From the NCBI GenBank assembly GCA_014190675.1, contig BJGT01000002.1:27698-91697 (forward strand): a stretch of DNA of 64,000 bases, in the 5' to 3' direction. The DNA is from Comamonadaceae bacterium (lineage in GTDB: Bacteria; Pseudomonadota; Gammaproteobacteria; Burkholderiales; Burkholderiaceae_C). Both the position numbers and the translations under genes were made by a program. Below the pieces are notes generated by a model, which had not been told where the DNA came from, ran no database searches, and worked only from the letters and a program-made list of their open reading frames with translations. Positions 55,687 through 64,000 of this stretch are shown here, in pieces; position 1 is the stretch's first letter, and each line of letters begins with the position of its first letter.

Positions 55687-56610
55687 ATGGGTTCTTTCAG
55701 TGAGGACGAGTCGTCGAATGATGGTTATGAACAGCATTCTTTCCCTGCCGAGATCGGGCGGGACCACAGCCAGGGGCAGCCCGCTCAGTTGGCTGGGGCG
55801 AAAGACGAACGGGTAGAGAGTCGCATGGCCGCACTGCTTCAGACCATCGAGCAGGAAATCATTCCGCGTCTGGTGCTCGCGCACCGTGATCCGCAGGCCT
55901 GTCTGCCCTATCCGGCCCTGGAAGGCCAAGGCATAGGTCCAGAGGATGTTCTGGCGTTCTCGAAGTTAGCTCTCACTGCGGATGAACGCGCTGCCTTCCA
56001 GTGCATTGAGTCTATTCGCGCCCGGGGTATCTCGTTAGAAAGCATCTACATCGATCTCTTGGCACCGGTTGCCCGGCACCTTGGCGAACTCTGGAACCAA
56101 GACCTGTGCGACTTCACTGATGTCACCCTGGGGCTGGGTCGGCTGCAACGCATTTTGCGCGAGATCAGCGCGAGCGCCCAGTTGCCTGAGCTGCCTGCGG
56201 CTGACGGCCACCGTATTTTGCTATTGCCCGGCCCTGGCCAGCAACACACCTTTGGCCTGTCGATGGTGCGGGAATTTTTTCGGCGAGCCGGCTGGAACAT
56301 CTCCGGCGGCGCAACAGACAGCCATGTCGACCCTGCCCGGCTGGCCAAACGCGAGCATTTTGATGTTGTTGGGCTGTCCTTTGGCGACGAGACCAAACTC
56401 GGCGCCTTGGGAAAATGCATAAGCAACATCCGGGCTGAGTCGATGAACCGGGCTGTTGTGATCATTGTTGGCGGGCCGCTTTTTGTCGCCCAGCCGAGTT
56501 ATTGCGAACTTGTTCAAGCCGATGCCATCATCACCGAGGGGCGAGAGGCCCCGGCCATGGCGCAGGATTTGGTGAGTCGGTTTCGCAAATCCAGCCAGCG
56601 CCAAGCCTAA
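55687..56610 (+). CDS. ppaA: PpaA/AerR-type B12-binding photosynthesis regulator
   Basis: LLPGPGQQHTFGLSMVREFFRRAGWNISGG (B12-binding-like, QH motif); directly upstream of ppsR. Confidence 0.9.
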   Translation: MGSFSEDESSNDGYEQHSFPAEIGRDHSQGQPAQLAGAKDERVESRMAALLQTIEQEIIPRLVLAHRDPQACLPYPALEGQGIGPEDVLAFSKLALTADERAAFQCIESIRARGISLESIYIDLLAPVARHLGELWNQDLCDFTDVTLGLGRLQRILREISASAQLPELPAADGHRILLLPGPGQQHTFGLSMVREFFRRAGWNISGGATDSHVDPARLAKREHFDVVGLSFGDETKLGALGKCISNIRAESMNRAVVIIVGGPLFVAQPSYCELVQADAIITEGREAPAMAQDLVSRFRKSSQRQA

Positions 56611-56648
56611 GCGAAGGCCACCCCCAGTTATTTCCCAGAAAGAATCGA

Positions 56649-58121
56649 ATGCTCCAGACCAATCCCGAAAAGCCGAATGGCTTGTTTGACATGCCAGAGA
56701 AATTCTTGGCGGGCTTGGGCTCGGATGTCACCTCCAGACTGATTGCTGCCGCGGCCGACCTGGTGTTGATCGTCGATGAGGCTGGTGTGATCCAAGACCT
56801 GGCCTGTGGCAGCGATGATTTACGCAGCCATGCCCAACAACAATGGCTGGGCAAGCCCTGGTTGCAAACTGTCACGGTAGAGAGCCGGCCCAAGGTTGAA
56901 GCCATGCTCAAGGAAGCCAGTGCCGGGGGCAGCGCCAAATGGCGGCATGTCAATCACCCGTCCAGCGTGGTTGACGGGGACGACATGGCGGTGTCTTACA
57001 GCGTGGTGCCAGTGGGTCCGCCCGGAGAACAAAAAAGCCCGGGCGCTGGGCATTCGGTTGCCTTTGGACGAGATCTGCGCGCCCAAATGACCTTGCAGCA
57101 ACGACTGGTCAGCGCGCAAATGTCGATGGAGCGCGATTACTGGCGCCTGCGCAATATTGAGACCCGCTACCGACTGCTTTTCCAGGAGTCAACCGAGGCG
57201 CTGATGATCCTGGATGCCGGCAGCGAACGGCTCGAAGAGGCCAATCCGGCCGCCTTTCGCCTACTCGGTGAAGGCGCACGCCGAACCGCCTGGACTTTGT
57301 CAGACAGCCTGCGCATTGACAGCGCCCGGGACCTGCAACAGTCGCTCGCACGGCTGCGCAGCAGCGGACGACCAGAGTCCCTCAGCCTCACACTACTTGA
57401 CAGCGCGGATGCTTTGAGCGCAACCGTGTCGCTGTTTCGCCAAGAGAACTCGACTCATTTCATGGTGCGGTTGGGGCGTTCGCCCGACAGCACCCCGCGC
57501 GACGATGAACGCAACCGGCAGCAAATCAGCAATATTCTTGAGAGCGCCCCCGACGCCTTGGTAGTCACCGACCTGAGCGGCCATGTACTCACCGCCAATC
57601 GCGCCTTTCTTGAACTCGTGCAGGTCGCTAGCGAAGAACAGGCGCGTGGCGAGTCACTCGAAAAATGGCTGGGCCGCAGTGGCGTTGACCTGAATGTCCT
57701 GATCGCCAATCTGCGGCAACGTGGCTCGGTGCGACTGTTCGCCACACGAATCAAGGGCAATTACGGCTCTATGGCAGATGTGGAAATCTCGGCAGTTTCC
57801 GTGAGCAGTGGCGAGGATCCCTGCATGGGCTTTGTCATCCGTGATGTCGGCAGACGCCTGCCGGCTGATGCGCGCGCCCAAAAAGAGTTGCCCCGCTCGG
57901 CCGGCCAAATGACCGAACTCGTCGGCCGTGTGCCGCTGCGCGACATCGTTCGTGAAACCACCGACCTGATCGAGCGCCTGTGCATTGAGGCGGCGCTGGA
58001 ACTGACCTCGGACAACCGGGCCTCCGCGGCCGAAATGCTGGGACTTTCCCGGCAAAGCCTGTATGTCAAGCTGCGCCGCTTTGGCCTTGGTGATCTAGAT
58101 CCAAGCCCTGGCGGTGAATGA
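56649..58121 (+). CDS. ppsR: PpsR/CrtJ photosynthesis repressor (PAS domains plus Fis-type HTH)
   Basis: Multiple PAS-like segments; C-terminal HTH ALELTSDNRASAAEMLGLSRQSLYVKLRRFGL. Confidence 0.93.
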   Translation: MLQTNPEKPNGLFDMPEKFLAGLGSDVTSRLIAAAADLVLIVDEAGVIQDLACGSDDLRSHAQQQWLGKPWLQTVTVESRPKVEAMLKEASAGGSAKWRHVNHPSSVVDGDDMAVSYSVVPVGPPGEQKSPGAGHSVAFGRDLRAQMTLQQRLVSAQMSMERDYWRLRNIETRYRLLFQESTEALMILDAGSERLEEANPAAFRLLGEGARRTAWTLSDSLRIDSARDLQQSLARLRSSGRPESLSLTLLDSADALSATVSLFRQENSTHFMVRLGRSPDSTPRDDERNRQQISNILESAPDALVVTDLSGHVLTANRAFLELVQVASEEQARGESLEKWLGRSGVDLNVLIANLRQRGSVRLFATRIKGNYGSMADVEISAVSVSSGEDPCMGFVIRDVGRRLPADARAQKELPRSAGQMTELVGRVPLRDIVRETTDLIERLCIEAALELTSDNRASAAEMLGLSRQSLYVKLRRFGLGDLDPSPGGE

Positions 58122-58141
58122 GCAACAGGCAGAAAAATAAG

Positions 58142-58173
58142 TGTAAGTTCTAATTGACACCGTGAAGTGTCAA
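58142..58173. promoter_or_regulatory. Predicted composite PpsR operator upstream of bchG
   Basis: Exact TGT-N12-ACA (58142-58159: TGTAAGTTCTAATTGACA) whose ACA is the left arm of TTGACA-N8-TGTCAA (58154-58173). Confidence 0.68.
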
Positions 58174-58190
58174 GGGTAAAAACACAGGGT

Positions 58191-59075
58191 ATGAATGCCC
58201 CTGCGTTGTCCGCTGTTACCGAGCTTTTCAAGCCAATTACCTGGTTCCCTCCCATGTGGGCGTTTGCCTGTGGCGTGGTTGCCTCTGGCCAGTCGGTGCA
58301 GGACAAATGGTGGCTGGCCGTGTTGGGCATTGCGCTGGCCGGTCCTTTTGTATGCGCCACCAGCCAGGCCGTTAACGACTGGTTTGACCGCCATGTTGAT
58401 GCCATCAACGAACCGCAGCGGCCCATTCCCTCGGGTCGTATACCCGGACGCTGGGGTCTGTACCTGGCCATCGGCTGGACTGCCGTCTCTTTGCTGGTGG
58501 CCACGGCTTTGGGGGTTTGGGGCTTCTGCGCCGCGGCGCTGGGCTTGGCCCTGGCCTGGGCCTACAGCGCGCCGCCCCTGCGTCTCAAACAAAATGGCTG
58601 GTGGGGCAATGCCGCCTGCGGTCTGAGCTACGAGGGCATCGCCTGGGCCACTGGCGCCGCTGTAATGGCTGGGGGCAGTCTGCCAGCCGGCAAATCGCTG
58701 GTGCTCGCCGGGCTTTACAGCGCAGGCACCCACGGCATCATGACCCTCAACGACTTCAAGGCTGTAGCAGGAGATAGGCAAATGGGCGTGCGCTCCTTGC
58801 CGGTGCAATTGGGCGAACAAGGCGCCGGCAGTGTGGCGTGCTGGCTGATGGCTGTGCCGCAAATTGCAGTCGTCTTGCTGCTGTTTGGATGGGGCCAAGC
58901 GGGCCACGGCTTGGCAGTTGGCCTGCTGGTGGGGCTTCAGGTGCTGATGATGGGCCATTTTTTGACCCGGGTCAGTGCGCGGGCGCTGTGGTACAGCGCT
59001 TTTGGCGTGCCACTGTTTGTGGCGGGCATGATGGTTAGCGCTTTTGCCCTGCGGGGGCTGGCAGCACCCCTATAA
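58191..59075 (+). CDS. bchG: Bacteriochlorophyll synthase BchG
   Basis: UbiA prenyltransferase NDWFDRHVDAINEPQRPIPSGRIPGRW; NDFKAVAGDRQMGVRSLPVQLG. Confidence 0.96.
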   Translation: MNAPALSAVTELFKPITWFPPMWAFACGVVASGQSVQDKWWLAVLGIALAGPFVCATSQAVNDWFDRHVDAINEPQRPIPSGRIPGRWGLYLAIGWTAVSLLVATALGVWGFCAAALGLALAWAYSAPPLRLKQNGWWGNAACGLSYEGIAWATGAAVMAGGSLPAGKSLVLAGLYSAGTHGIMTLNDFKAVAGDRQMGVRSLPVQLGEQGAGSVACWLMAVPQIAVVLLLFGWGQAGHGLAVGLLVGLQVLMMGHFLTRVSARALWYSAFGVPLFVAGMMVSAFALRGLAAPL

Positions 59076-59156
59076 ACCAGCGCCAGTTGTTGCGAACCGG
59101 GAACTTGCCGACTGCTGAAGCTCAAGCTCCCAAGGTATGACATAAAGGTGACAGAC

Positions 59157-60362
59157 ATGGAGCAAACTGAATCATTTGATGTGGTCGTCATTGGCGGCGG
59201 TCCCGCAGGCGCGACTGCGGCCGAGCAGCTGGCGCAAAACGGCTACTCTGTGCTGCTGCTCGACCGTGCCGGCCGCATCAAGCCATGCGGCGGGGCGATA
59301 CCGCCGCGGCTGATCAAAGACTTTGCGATCCCAGACAGCTTGCTGGTCGCCAAAGCCCGCTCTGCACGCATGGTTTCGCCCACCTTCAAGCAGGTGGATA
59401 TCCCGATCGACAATGGTTTTGTGGGCATGGTTGACCGGGCCGACTTTGACGAATGGCTGCGCGTGCGGGCTCAGGCCCAAGGTGCCAAGCGGCGCATTGG
59501 CACCTTTGAGCGTCTTTCGCGAGACCCTGACGGCGTCAGCGTGGTGCATTTTCAGGCCCGTGAAAGCAACAAACGTGGCGAGGGCTTTGCGGCACGGGTG
59601 CGCGCGCGCGCCGTCATTGGCGCCGATGGCGCACGCTCCGAAGTGGCGCGTCAGGCCATCCCCGGGGCAGAGCGCACCAAATATGTCTTTGCCTACCACG
59701 AGATCATCCGCGCCCCTGCGATCAAACCAGCGGGCTATGACGACACCCGCTGCGATGTTTTCTACCACGGCGCCATGTCGCCAGACTTCTACGGCTGGGT
59801 GTTCCCCCATGGCGACACCCTGAGCGTTGGCACCGGCAGCGCAGACAAGGGCTTTTCTTTGAAAGGCGCGGTCGAACGCCTGCGCCAGACCACCGGGCTG
59901 CAGGGAGCCGAAGTGTTGCGTCGCGAAGGTGCACCCCTGCCCATGAAACCCCTTCCGCGCTGGGACAACGGGCGGGATATTGTGCTTGCTGGTGATGCCG
60001 CTGGCGTTGTAGCGCCAGCCTCGGGCGAGGGAATTTACTATGCCATGGTGGGCGGTCAGCTGGCTGCAGAATCGGTTGCGCAACTCTTGAAGACTGGTGA
60101 TGTTTCGTCCTTGAAGCTCGCGCGCAAGCGCTTCATGAAAGCCCACGGCACTGTGTTTTGGGTGCTGGGCATCATGCAAAAATTTTGGTACAAAAATGAT
60201 ATCCGGCGCGAGCGTTTTGTGAAAATATGTGAAGACCGCGATGTGCAACAACTCACCTTCGACTCTTACATGAACAAAGAGCTCAAGCGCCAAAAGCCCA
60301 TGGCACATATCCGCATCTTCTTCAAGGACCTGGCCCACTTGCTCGGTCTGGCCCGGGTGTGA
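59157..60362 (+). CDS. bchP: Geranylgeranyl reductase BchP
   Basis: DVVVIGGGPAGATAAEQLAQNGYSVLLLDRAGRIKPCGGAIPPRLI; GDAAGVVAPASGEGIYYAM. Confidence 0.95.
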   Translation: MEQTESFDVVVIGGGPAGATAAEQLAQNGYSVLLLDRAGRIKPCGGAIPPRLIKDFAIPDSLLVAKARSARMVSPTFKQVDIPIDNGFVGMVDRADFDEWLRVRAQAQGAKRRIGTFERLSRDPDGVSVVHFQARESNKRGEGFAARVRARAVIGADGARSEVARQAIPGAERTKYVFAYHEIIRAPAIKPAGYDDTRCDVFYHGAMSPDFYGWVFPHGDTLSVGTGSADKGFSLKGAVERLRQTTGLQGAEVLRREGAPLPMKPLPRWDNGRDIVLAGDAAGVVAPASGEGIYYAMVGGQLAAESVAQLLKTGDVSSLKLARKRFMKAHGTVFWVLGIMQKFWYKNDIRRERFVKICEDRDVQQLTFDSYMNKELKRQKPMAHIRIFFKDLAHLLGLARV

Positions 60363-60369
60363 GCCAGCC

Positions 60370-60681
60370 TTGACGCCGCCCCAATGGGCAGGCGATGTCC
60401 ACCTGGTGGACCTGGTGATCGGCTTCACCGTACTCGAAGGCCTGCTGATTGCCGCCTACCACCGCCTAACAGGCCGCGGCCTGGCACCTGCGGACTATGC
60501 CCTCAACCTGCTGGCTGGCCTATGCCTGATGTTTGCGCTGCGCTGCGCATTATTCGGCTGGCCCGAGCTCTGGATCATGTTGTTTTTGGCATCCTCCGGG
60601 GTGGCACACGGCACTGATCTTGTGCTGCGGTGGCGGCGGCGTGGGCAGCAGCTTCAAGCTGGCTTTGATCTGGATCATTAA
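60370..60681 (+). CDS. Small membrane protein (103 aa) downstream of bchP
   Basis: Three hydrophobic segments (LVDLVIGFTVLEGLLIAAYHRLTGRGLAPADYALNLLAGLCLMFALRCALFGWPELWIMLFLASSGVAHGTDLVLRWRRR); 7 bp after bchP; TTG start. Confidence 0.65.
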   Translation: MTPPQWAGDVHLVDLVIGFTVLEGLLIAAYHRLTGRGLAPADYALNLLAGLCLMFALRCALFGWPELWIMLFLASSGVAHGTDLVLRWRRRGQQLQAGFDLDH

Positions 60682-60844
60682 GGGGAGATGTGCGCGCAAG
60701 GCCAATTTCGCAGTCAGCTCGCCATCGTCCTGATCTTGCGTGGTACGCCCCACCATTTAAAGTCAAGGGCCAAGTCGGCACTAGGTAAACCCTAGGGTAA
60801 CTTGGCTCACTTTGCGGCTATGCTAAGCCCTAGGAGGTCTGAAT

Positions 60845-61384
60845 ATGAAAGTGTTATTGGCTCTGTCCAGGGGGATAGACAAACTCAACGACAAATTCGC
60901 AATTCTGGCGACTTGGGCGGTGCTCGCCTCATGCGTCATCAGCGCGCTCAACGCCACGGTGCGTTATGCCTTCAACTACAGCTCCAACGGCTACACCGAA
61001 ATTCAGTGGTACCTGTTTGCCGCCGTGGTGATGCTCGGTGCTAGCCAAGTGCTACGGATCAACGAGCATGTCCGGGTCGACGTGCTGTACGGTTTGTATG
61101 GCGGGCGCGGGCAGGCCATCGTTGATTTGCTGGGTTTCATCTTCTTTCTGATGTGCTCAATGTCGGTCCTGCTGTATTACTCGTGGCCTTTGTTTATCCG
61201 TATGTACCTTTCAGGAGAGATGTCCAACAATGCGGGTGGCCTGATTCGATGGCCGGTGATGTTGCTGCTGCCCGTGGGCTTTACGCTCATCTTGCTGCAA
61301 GGCCTGTCTGAGATCATCAAACGTCTGGCCTGGCTCAACAACAGCTACGACGGTGATTTCCATTACGAGAGGCCGCTGCAATGA
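60845..61384 (+). CDS. TRAP transporter small permease (DctQ-like)
   Basis: Four TM; NATVRYAFNYSSNGYTEIQWYLFAAVVMLGASQVLRINEHVRVDV. Confidence 0.92.
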   Translation: MKVLLALSRGIDKLNDKFAILATWAVLASCVISALNATVRYAFNYSSNGYTEIQWYLFAAVVMLGASQVLRINEHVRVDVLYGLYGGRGQAIVDLLGFIFFLMCSMSVLLYYSWPLFIRMYLSGEMSNNAGGLIRWPVMLLLPVGFTLILLQGLSEIIKRLAWLNNSYDGDFHYERPLQ

Positions 61385-62961
61385 CGATGCAAGAATTTGC
61401 GCCGCTGATGTTTGGCGGGCTGATTGCCATCATGTTGATAGGCTTTCCGGTCGCGTTCTCGTTGGCAGCGCTGGGTCTGGGCAGCGGTTATTTTGCTGTG
61501 TACATGGGCTGGTTTCCCCAATCTTTCATGACCGCGCTGCCACTCAATGTGTTTGGTATCTTGTCGAATGACCTGCTGCTGGCGATACCTTTTTTCACTC
61601 TCATGGGCACCATTCTGGAGCGCTGTGGTCTCGCCGAAGACATGCTCGACTCGATGGGGCAGATGTTTGGTACTGCCAAGGGAGGCCTCGGTTATTCTGT
61701 CATCATCGTTGGCTTCATCCTGGGGGCTATTACCGGCACCGTCGCCGGTCAGGTGATCGCCATGGCCATGATTTCCCTGCCGGTGATGATGCGCTGGAAA
61801 TACAACATGCGCTATGCCACCGGCGTGTTGGCGGCATCAGGCACTATCACGCAACTCGTGCCACCTTCCCTGGTGCTTATCGTCCTTGCAGACCAACTCG
61901 GAAAGTCGGTAGGAGACATGTACAAGGGCGCTTGGGGTCCGTCTATTCTGCAGGTGCTGTTGTTTGCCGCCTACACCTTCCTCCTGACTCGCCTGCGCCC
62001 AGACGCACTACCGGGTGTGCCCAAGGAATCGCGCGAACTCAATGGCTGGCCGCTGTACCGAAAATGCCTGAAGGGGATCGTGCCTTCCGCCGTACTGATC
62101 TTCACTGTTTTGGGCAGCATGGGTGGGCTGCCAGGCATCAATATTGCCGTGGCTACGCCAACCGAGGCTGGCGCGATGGGTGCGATGGGTGCATTTTTAT
62201 TGGCCTGGATGAGTAAACGCCTGACCTGGGATCTCACCTGGCAGGCTATGGTCGGCACCATGCGACTGACCGCTATGGTGGTCTACATCCTGATCGGTTC
62301 ACGTGTGTTCTCGCTTGTGTTCCAAGGCGTGGACGGTGGCATCTGGATCGAACACATGCTGTCTGGTCTGCCCGGCGGTCAGATCGGCTTTCTGATCGCC
62401 GTGAACATCTTCGTGTTCTTCCTGGCGTTTTTTCTTGATTTCTTCGAGATAGCATTCATCATCATCCCGTTCCTGGCTCCGGTGGCCGCCAAGATGGGTA
62501 TTGACCTGATCTGGTTCGGCGTGATGCTTTGCGTGAACATGCAGACCAGCTTCATGCACCCGCCCTTTGGCTTTGCCTTGTTTTACTTGCGCGGAATAGC
62601 GGATACGCTGTACAAAAACGGATCAATACCACACAAGGTGGAGTCAAGGGATATCTACTTGGGGTCGATTCCATTTATTGTGCTGCAACTTATTTTGGTC
62701 GCGGTGGTGATCTTTATTCCGCAGTCTGTGACCATATTTCTCGACAAAGAAAAGGTTCTCGACATCCAAAAGGCCAGTGACGATATCCAAAATATGAACA
62801 CGGCGCGCGGCTACAACCAGGTGACAGCGCCCGAGGCGGGCGCGGCTTCAAATCCGGCCGGTGCGGGTGCTGATCTCAAACCCGAAGCCGAAGCTGGCGG
62901 CAAGGAAGAAGACCCGATGGCAGCTGTCATGCGCGCTTTGGAAGCTGACAAAAAGAAGTAA
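61381..62961 (+). CDS. TRAP transporter large permease (DctM-like)
   Basis: IAIMLIGFPVAFSLAALGLGSGYFAVYMG...; PSLVLIVLADQLGKSVGDMYKGA; TEAGAMGAMGAFLLAW. Confidence 0.94.
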   Translation: MTMQEFAPLMFGGLIAIMLIGFPVAFSLAALGLGSGYFAVYMGWFPQSFMTALPLNVFGILSNDLLLAIPFFTLMGTILERCGLAEDMLDSMGQMFGTAKGGLGYSVIIVGFILGAITGTVAGQVIAMAMISLPVMMRWKYNMRYATGVLAASGTITQLVPPSLVLIVLADQLGKSVGDMYKGAWGPSILQVLLFAAYTFLLTRLRPDALPGVPKESRELNGWPLYRKCLKGIVPSAVLIFTVLGSMGGLPGINIAVATPTEAGAMGAMGAFLLAWMSKRLTWDLTWQAMVGTMRLTAMVVYILIGSRVFSLVFQGVDGGIWIEHMLSGLPGGQIGFLIAVNIFVFFLAFFLDFFEIAFIIIPFLAPVAAKMGIDLIWFGVMLCVNMQTSFMHPPFGFALFYLRGIADTLYKNGSIPHKVESRDIYLGSIPFIVLQLILVAVVIFIPQSVTIFLDKEKVLDIQKASDDIQNMNTARGYNQVTAPEAGAASNPAGAGADLKPEAEAGGKEEDPMAAVMRALEADKKK

Positions 62962-63169
62962 TCCTGGGCTAGATGGTTCATCAGGGTTTGGCGCGCAGAT
63001 GGCTGACACATAGTTCAAACAAGCAGTTTTGTCCTGACTCAGGCAAAAATTAGCTTCAGTGCAGTCGCCTGCACCCAAACAGCACCCCAGGTGCGCCTCA
63101 TGGGCAAGCTCGGTTTATGCCAACCCACGGGCTAACTTGAGCCCGCAACTGTCTCAGCCCTTCCGCTGT

Positions 63170-63203
63170 CCAAAAAAAACCCGCCGAAGCGGGGTTTTTT
63201 TGG
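63170..63203. terminator. Bidirectional rho-independent terminator between convergent TRAP genes
   Basis: CCAAAAAAAACCCGC-cgaa-GCGGGGTTTTTTTGG: GC-rich stem flanked by A-run and T-run. Confidence 0.85.
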
Positions 63204-63214
63204 AAGCAAAAACC

Positions 63215-64000
63215 TTACAGCTTGGCAGCCTGCATGTAGTCGTCGAACGCAGCCTCGGTGAAACGGAACCACAGATTGGCATCGCGGCGGAAGGCGCTGA
63301 AGTCTTCGTAGATCTTTTTCCAGGCGGGGTTCTTTGCCGACAACTCCGAGTAAGTGTCCATCGATGCCTTGAAGGCAGCATCCATCAAATCTTTGGGAAA
63401 ACGGAACAGCTTGGTTCCGCCAGCCACCAGTTGCTTGAGCGCAGTGGCATTACGGGCGTCGTACTTGGCTTGCATATCAACGTGGGCATAGGCCGCGGCG
63501 GCTTCGACAATTGCCTTGTACTCGGACGAGAGGGCCTCGTAGGCCTTGATGTTGACATGCAGATCAAGTTGCGGGCCGCCTTCCCAGTAGCCCGGGTAGG
63601 CGTAATTTTGAGCAATCTTGTTGAAACCCAGTTTTTGGTCATCGTAGGGGCCAACCCACTCAGCTGCGTCAATAGTGCCTTTCTCCAGTGCCGCATAAAT
63701 TTCGCCGCCGGGGATGTTGGCCGCCACACCACCGATGCGCTCCCAAATCACGCCGGAAAAGCCGCCAGTGCGGAACTTGAGACCCTTGACATCAGCCACA
63801 GAGGTGATGGGTTTACGGAACCAACCTCCCATCTGGGCACCAGTGTTGCCCATGGGAAAGCTGATGATGTTGAAGTTGCGATAAAACTCGCGCATCAGCT
63901 TCAATCCATTGCCCTCATACATCCAGGCTGTCATTTGGCGGCTGTTGAGGCCAAAGGGAATGGCACAACCGATAGCAAAGGTTGGGTCTTTGCCAAAGTA
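63215..64000 (-). CDS. TRAP transporter substrate-binding protein (TakP/DctP-like), 5' end beyond window
   Basis: Frame open to window edge (YFGKDPTFAIGCAIPFGLNSRQMTAWMYEGNGLKLMREFYRNFNIISFPMGNTGAQMGGWFRKPI...LKFRTGGFSGVIWERIGG). Confidence 0.9.
   Translation of the reverse strand, partial: YFGKDPTFAIGCAIPFGLNSRQMTAWMYEGNGLKLMREFYRNFNIISFPMGNTGAQMGGWFRKPITSVADVKGLKFRTGGFSGVIWERIGGVAANIPGGEIYAALEKGTIDAAEWVGPYDDQKLGFNKIAQNYAYPGYWEGGPQLDLHVNIKAYEALSSEYKAIVEAAAAYAHVDMQAKYDARNATALKQLVAGGTKLFRFPKDLMDAAFKASMDTYSELSAKNPAWKKIYEDFSAFRRDANLWFRFTEAAFDDYMQAAKL

Noticed and set aside
55461-55688. 75-aa minus-strand ORF in the bchF-ppaA intergenic region
   Set aside because: No recognisable domain and overlaps the presumed divergent promoter region; cannot support it as a gene from sequence alone.

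Overview
The window carries a near-complete, contiguous photosynthesis gene cluster (PGC) of an aerobic or facultative anoxygenic phototrophic proteobacterium. The layout suggests Burkholderiales, possibly Rhodoferax-like; that taxon is an inference. From left to right: (i) a form-II (AYRGAGR) CO-dehydrogenase-like molybdenum hydroxylase operon, coxSLM-D-E-G plus a partial xdhC/coxI, on the minus strand; (ii) a PAS-GGDEF-EAL protein; (iii) a tupABC-like tungstate/molybdate ABC transporter with a divergent ModE/LysR-like regulator; (iv) bchI-bchD-bchO; (v) a complete ccmABCDEFGHI cytochrome c maturation operon inside the PGC; (vi) a crtE-crtF-bchX-bchY-bchZ-pufB-[orf74]-pufA-pufL-pufM-pufC-crtA-crtD-crtC superoperon; (vii) a DUF2269-like membrane protein and an SDR; (viii) the long minus-strand operon bchF-N-B-H-L-M-lhaA-puhA-B-C-acsF-puhE-crtI-crtB-[51-aa membrane ORF]; (ix) ppaA/aerR-ppsR-bchG-bchP-[103-aa membrane ORF]; (x) a TRAP transporter. 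The most unusual item is a 74-codon single-TM ORF between pufB and pufA. Its TM and C-terminal motif aligns without gaps to the LH1 beta signature, but the BChl-ligating His is Gln. It is a candidate extra, pigment-ligand-less RC-LH1 subunit. PufA is also atypical: two histidines and a displaced Trp. Exact TGT-N12-ACA PpsR-type operators lie upstream of crtE, bchX and bchG, and two of them share an ACA-N8-TGT module. No tRNA, rRNA, CRISPR array or IS element was recognised.
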